DNA of 64,000 nucleotides from NCBI GenBank assembly GCA_008508345.1, contig QNGE01001218.1:1-64000 (forward strand), given 5' to 3'. Below are positions 61,865 to 64,000 of the stretch, piece after piece. Below the pieces are notes generated by a model, which ran no database searches, was not told where the DNA came from, and saw only the letters and a list, made by a program, of their open reading frames with translations. Source of the stretch: Paragonimus westermani (lineage: Eukaryota > Platyhelminthes > Trematoda > Plagiorchiida > Troglotrematidae). Each line of letters begins with the position of its first letter. The stretch's first letter is position 1. Position numbers and translations under genes: made by a program.

Positions 61865-63300
61865 GTCTTAAAATGGTCACGTTGGTTAAATTATCTGCTC
61901 AAACTGGTTATTACTTTTCCCGGCTGACGATATCAGGCAAGTTATGCAGTTATTTTACAGAGGAAGTGAAGAAACGTTCATTTAACCTGAAAGACCAAAA
62001 ATGTATGGGGAAGTCTAGATAAATTATACACATATGACAGACGGTTCAGCCTCAACTTTAGCCACTATTAATTTTGAATGCCAGATAAACAGGTTACCAT
62101 GTGTACAGACGTTTCTCAGATGGATTCTGCCTACTCTGGAACAAGTCACCTACATTTTCAGTCACGTTTTTCTTGCTTCAGATGCACAAAACTCTACTGA
62201 CACATATGTGCCAAAAGAAGTTTCACCATGCTCTGCTGTGTCCTAAGACGCTGTCGTCTGTCAACATACATACGCCTGTTTCAGTGTGTTCTTTCTTGAT
62301 CACTCTGTTTGCAGGTGTGTCGGCTGTATGAATATATTGACTCAGTGTGTTTAATAGTTCGGTGTTTGTAGATGTCTTACGTTCAAGAACTGTCGTAGAT
62401 TTAGTTTCCTTTCCACAAATGCTGCTGTATCCCTGGTACTTTCTTGTCACACTACACACTTCACTAACCAAAACGCGCAACGATAAACACTGGAAAAACT
62501 GGAAATTTCTGTCTTCTTTACAAACATAGTAACGCATAAGCGGCTTAAGCTCAAAAAATCATATCCCGTCATCTTCAAACAACGATCCTCCTGTCTCAAT
62601 AAAAATTTATGAACTCTTCAAAGAAGTTGATAATAAAGTTATCATCAGTCAATCGTGTGATGAGGTGATATCATATATTTGTTTATTAATAAGCTGATTC
62701 TCTTCTGTCAACGACGAAAACAGCTCAGTACTTCAGCTATTCAGAGGCCAATAAAGAAGTATACTGCAATTTGACTATTAGTGTCAGAGCTGGTATGTCG
62801 TAAAACCTCACGCATATTTTAACTAATTCATTGCAGCAAACACCACGGGATTCAAAGTTGGCTTCAAATATTGTGCATGCTACTGCGAAAGGTAAGCGAT
62901 TTGTCAATCGTTGAACTTGTAAAGTATTGGAAGTCAGAAGAAAAGTTGAACTTCTTGAATAATTTACTGTTAATGGCTGCCTGTGGTTTTGCTAAATCGA
63001 GTTCATCAAATATTGTCATTTCCAAAAACTAAGCACAGCTCGCCTACTAGATATGCTTAATAATACCCTTTATAGGTTTCAATGATTTTGGTGAGTGTCT
63101 CTGTAACACTGTTGCTTGGAATACACTCTGGAGATGAAAGTGTAGATTCTACTGACTAAAGTGGCTTTCATGTTACTGAATAGTTTCCTTGAGCATACAA
63201 GCCCAGAACGGACAACTGACGTTCACATCTGTCTGCAAAAATACGTCGACCACAAAAAGTGACTGAACGATATATTATTAAAATTACTGCTGGTAAACTG
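61865..63300. other. Intergenic DNA, nothing recognised
   Basis: Short overlapping frames at 62034-62537 without known motifs. Confidence 0.4.
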
Positions 63301-63309
63301 CAAAATCTT

Positions 63310-63450
63310 CTCAAGCTGAGCATCACTCTTACTTGAACGTTACTGTTACATTCAGGTATAACTGTCAGACAGCCTCATTGAAAAAGAACCTCGAGTTTTG
63401 TTCTTGTTAAAGCTCATCATTAGTACATATTGATGTCAGGACTGCGAGCT
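63310..63450 (+). repeat. Short interspersed repeat, partial copy (diverged)
   Basis: 'gagcatcactcttacttgaa', 'agacagcctcattgaaaaag' and 'tgttcttgttaaagctcatc' align with the repeat body. Confidence 0.45.
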
Positions 63451-63454
63451 GAAG

Positions 63455-64000
63455 TCTGATCATAATTGTAAGAGACTTCAATTTGGTTACGATCAACTTC
63501 TCATGTTTGAACGTTCAGCCACTCACGCTTATTAGTACTGATCCATCTGCTCTGTCGCCCACAGAGAAGGTCCCATAACTATTTTTTTTCTCCCCAGTCG
63601 AAGACTTTTTAACTAGGACTTCCCTTTGGGTTCAAATCACAAAAGTCAATAAACACATTCGTATTATTGATGAACCCAAATTTATATCGGTGAATTTCTA
63701 TGATACCACTTTATTCTGTTGCATATACCGAAGCCTAATAGAACGCTCTTTCCCCCACCCCGCTGTTCAACTTCACTGCCCACTCTCGGCATGTTCCTTA
63801 CAACAAACAAAGGTGAGTTACACTCACTAATCAATCCGCTTCCTGATGCATTTTACATCTTTATTTTGGAACCGTGGACAACAGCACTCTTGTCTACATG
63901 TTTAGACGGTGTCCCGGGAGTACTCAACAGTTTTTGGAACGGGACTACAAGGCCAGATAGTCTAACAGGTATTTGGTAGAATAAGGGCCACATTCGTGTC
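63455..64000. other. Right end of the window, nothing assigned
   Basis: An 86-codon plus-strand frame at 63719-63979 has no known motif. Confidence 0.4.

Noticed and set aside
1..64000. Bacterial, viral or phage origin of the window
   Set aside because: Introns, decayed eukaryotic retroelements and tegument-type proteins; no operons, ribosome-binding sites or long dense genes.

Overview
The window looks like nuclear DNA from a digenean trematode (fluke). The only two genes I can model end to end both encode a small protein with two EF-hands followed by a dynein-light-chain-like (DLC) domain. That architecture is the tegumental calcium-binding / tegument-allergen-like (TAL) family of flukes. 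The DNA is AT-leaning, has GT-AG introns, no operons, and many decayed retroelements of types common in flukes: RTE-like LINEs, a CR1/Jockey-like LINE, Penelope-like elements, a Ty3/Gypsy-like Gag and tRNA-containing short repeats. I cannot name the species. Almost all short open frames in the window are chance frames. || Layout. Gene A is on the minus strand and spans 1318-14380: exons 14380-14264, 10119-10031 and 1666-1318, introns of about 4.1 and 8.4 kb, 184 codons plus stop. Gene B is on the plus strand and spans 45769-48095: exons 45769-45885, 47103-47191 and 47771-48095, introns of about 1.2 and 0.6 kb, 176 codons plus stop. Exons 1 and 2 are exactly the same length in both genes (117 and 89 nt) with the same intron phases, so they are paralogues. 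They lie head to head about 31 kb apart. Both have an AT-alternating TATA-like run just upstream of the ATG and an AATAAA downstream of the stop. || The 31 kb between them, and the flanks, are mostly repeat-derived or unrecognisable. Penelope-like fragments lie at 1-130, 15.88-16.69 kb and 49.44-50.12 kb. Five RTE-like LINE fragments, all on the minus strand, lie near 21.1, 23.6, 40.0, 57.1 and 58.9 kb. One long decayed CR1/Jockey-like LINE lies at about 51.5-53.6 kb. A Gypsy Gag remnant lies at 53.9-54.6 kb on the minus strand. A short interspersed repeat carrying a tRNA-like Pol III promoter occurs at least nine times, with four copies between 26.6 and 31.9 kb. A separate tRNA-like unit with both promoter boxes and a T-run terminator sits at 51037-51121. 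|| The single N at 41209 is flanked by two identical 93-base copies, most likely an unmerged contig overlap. Several frames with good splice signals (3614-3884 plus; 10865-10658 minus) are candidate exons of unknown genes. I found no operon, CRISPR array, phage or other clearly new system. The most biologically interesting items are the divergent EF-hand/DLC paralogue pair with differing calcium-site integrity, and the repeat family whose tRNA-like part is at the unusual end.
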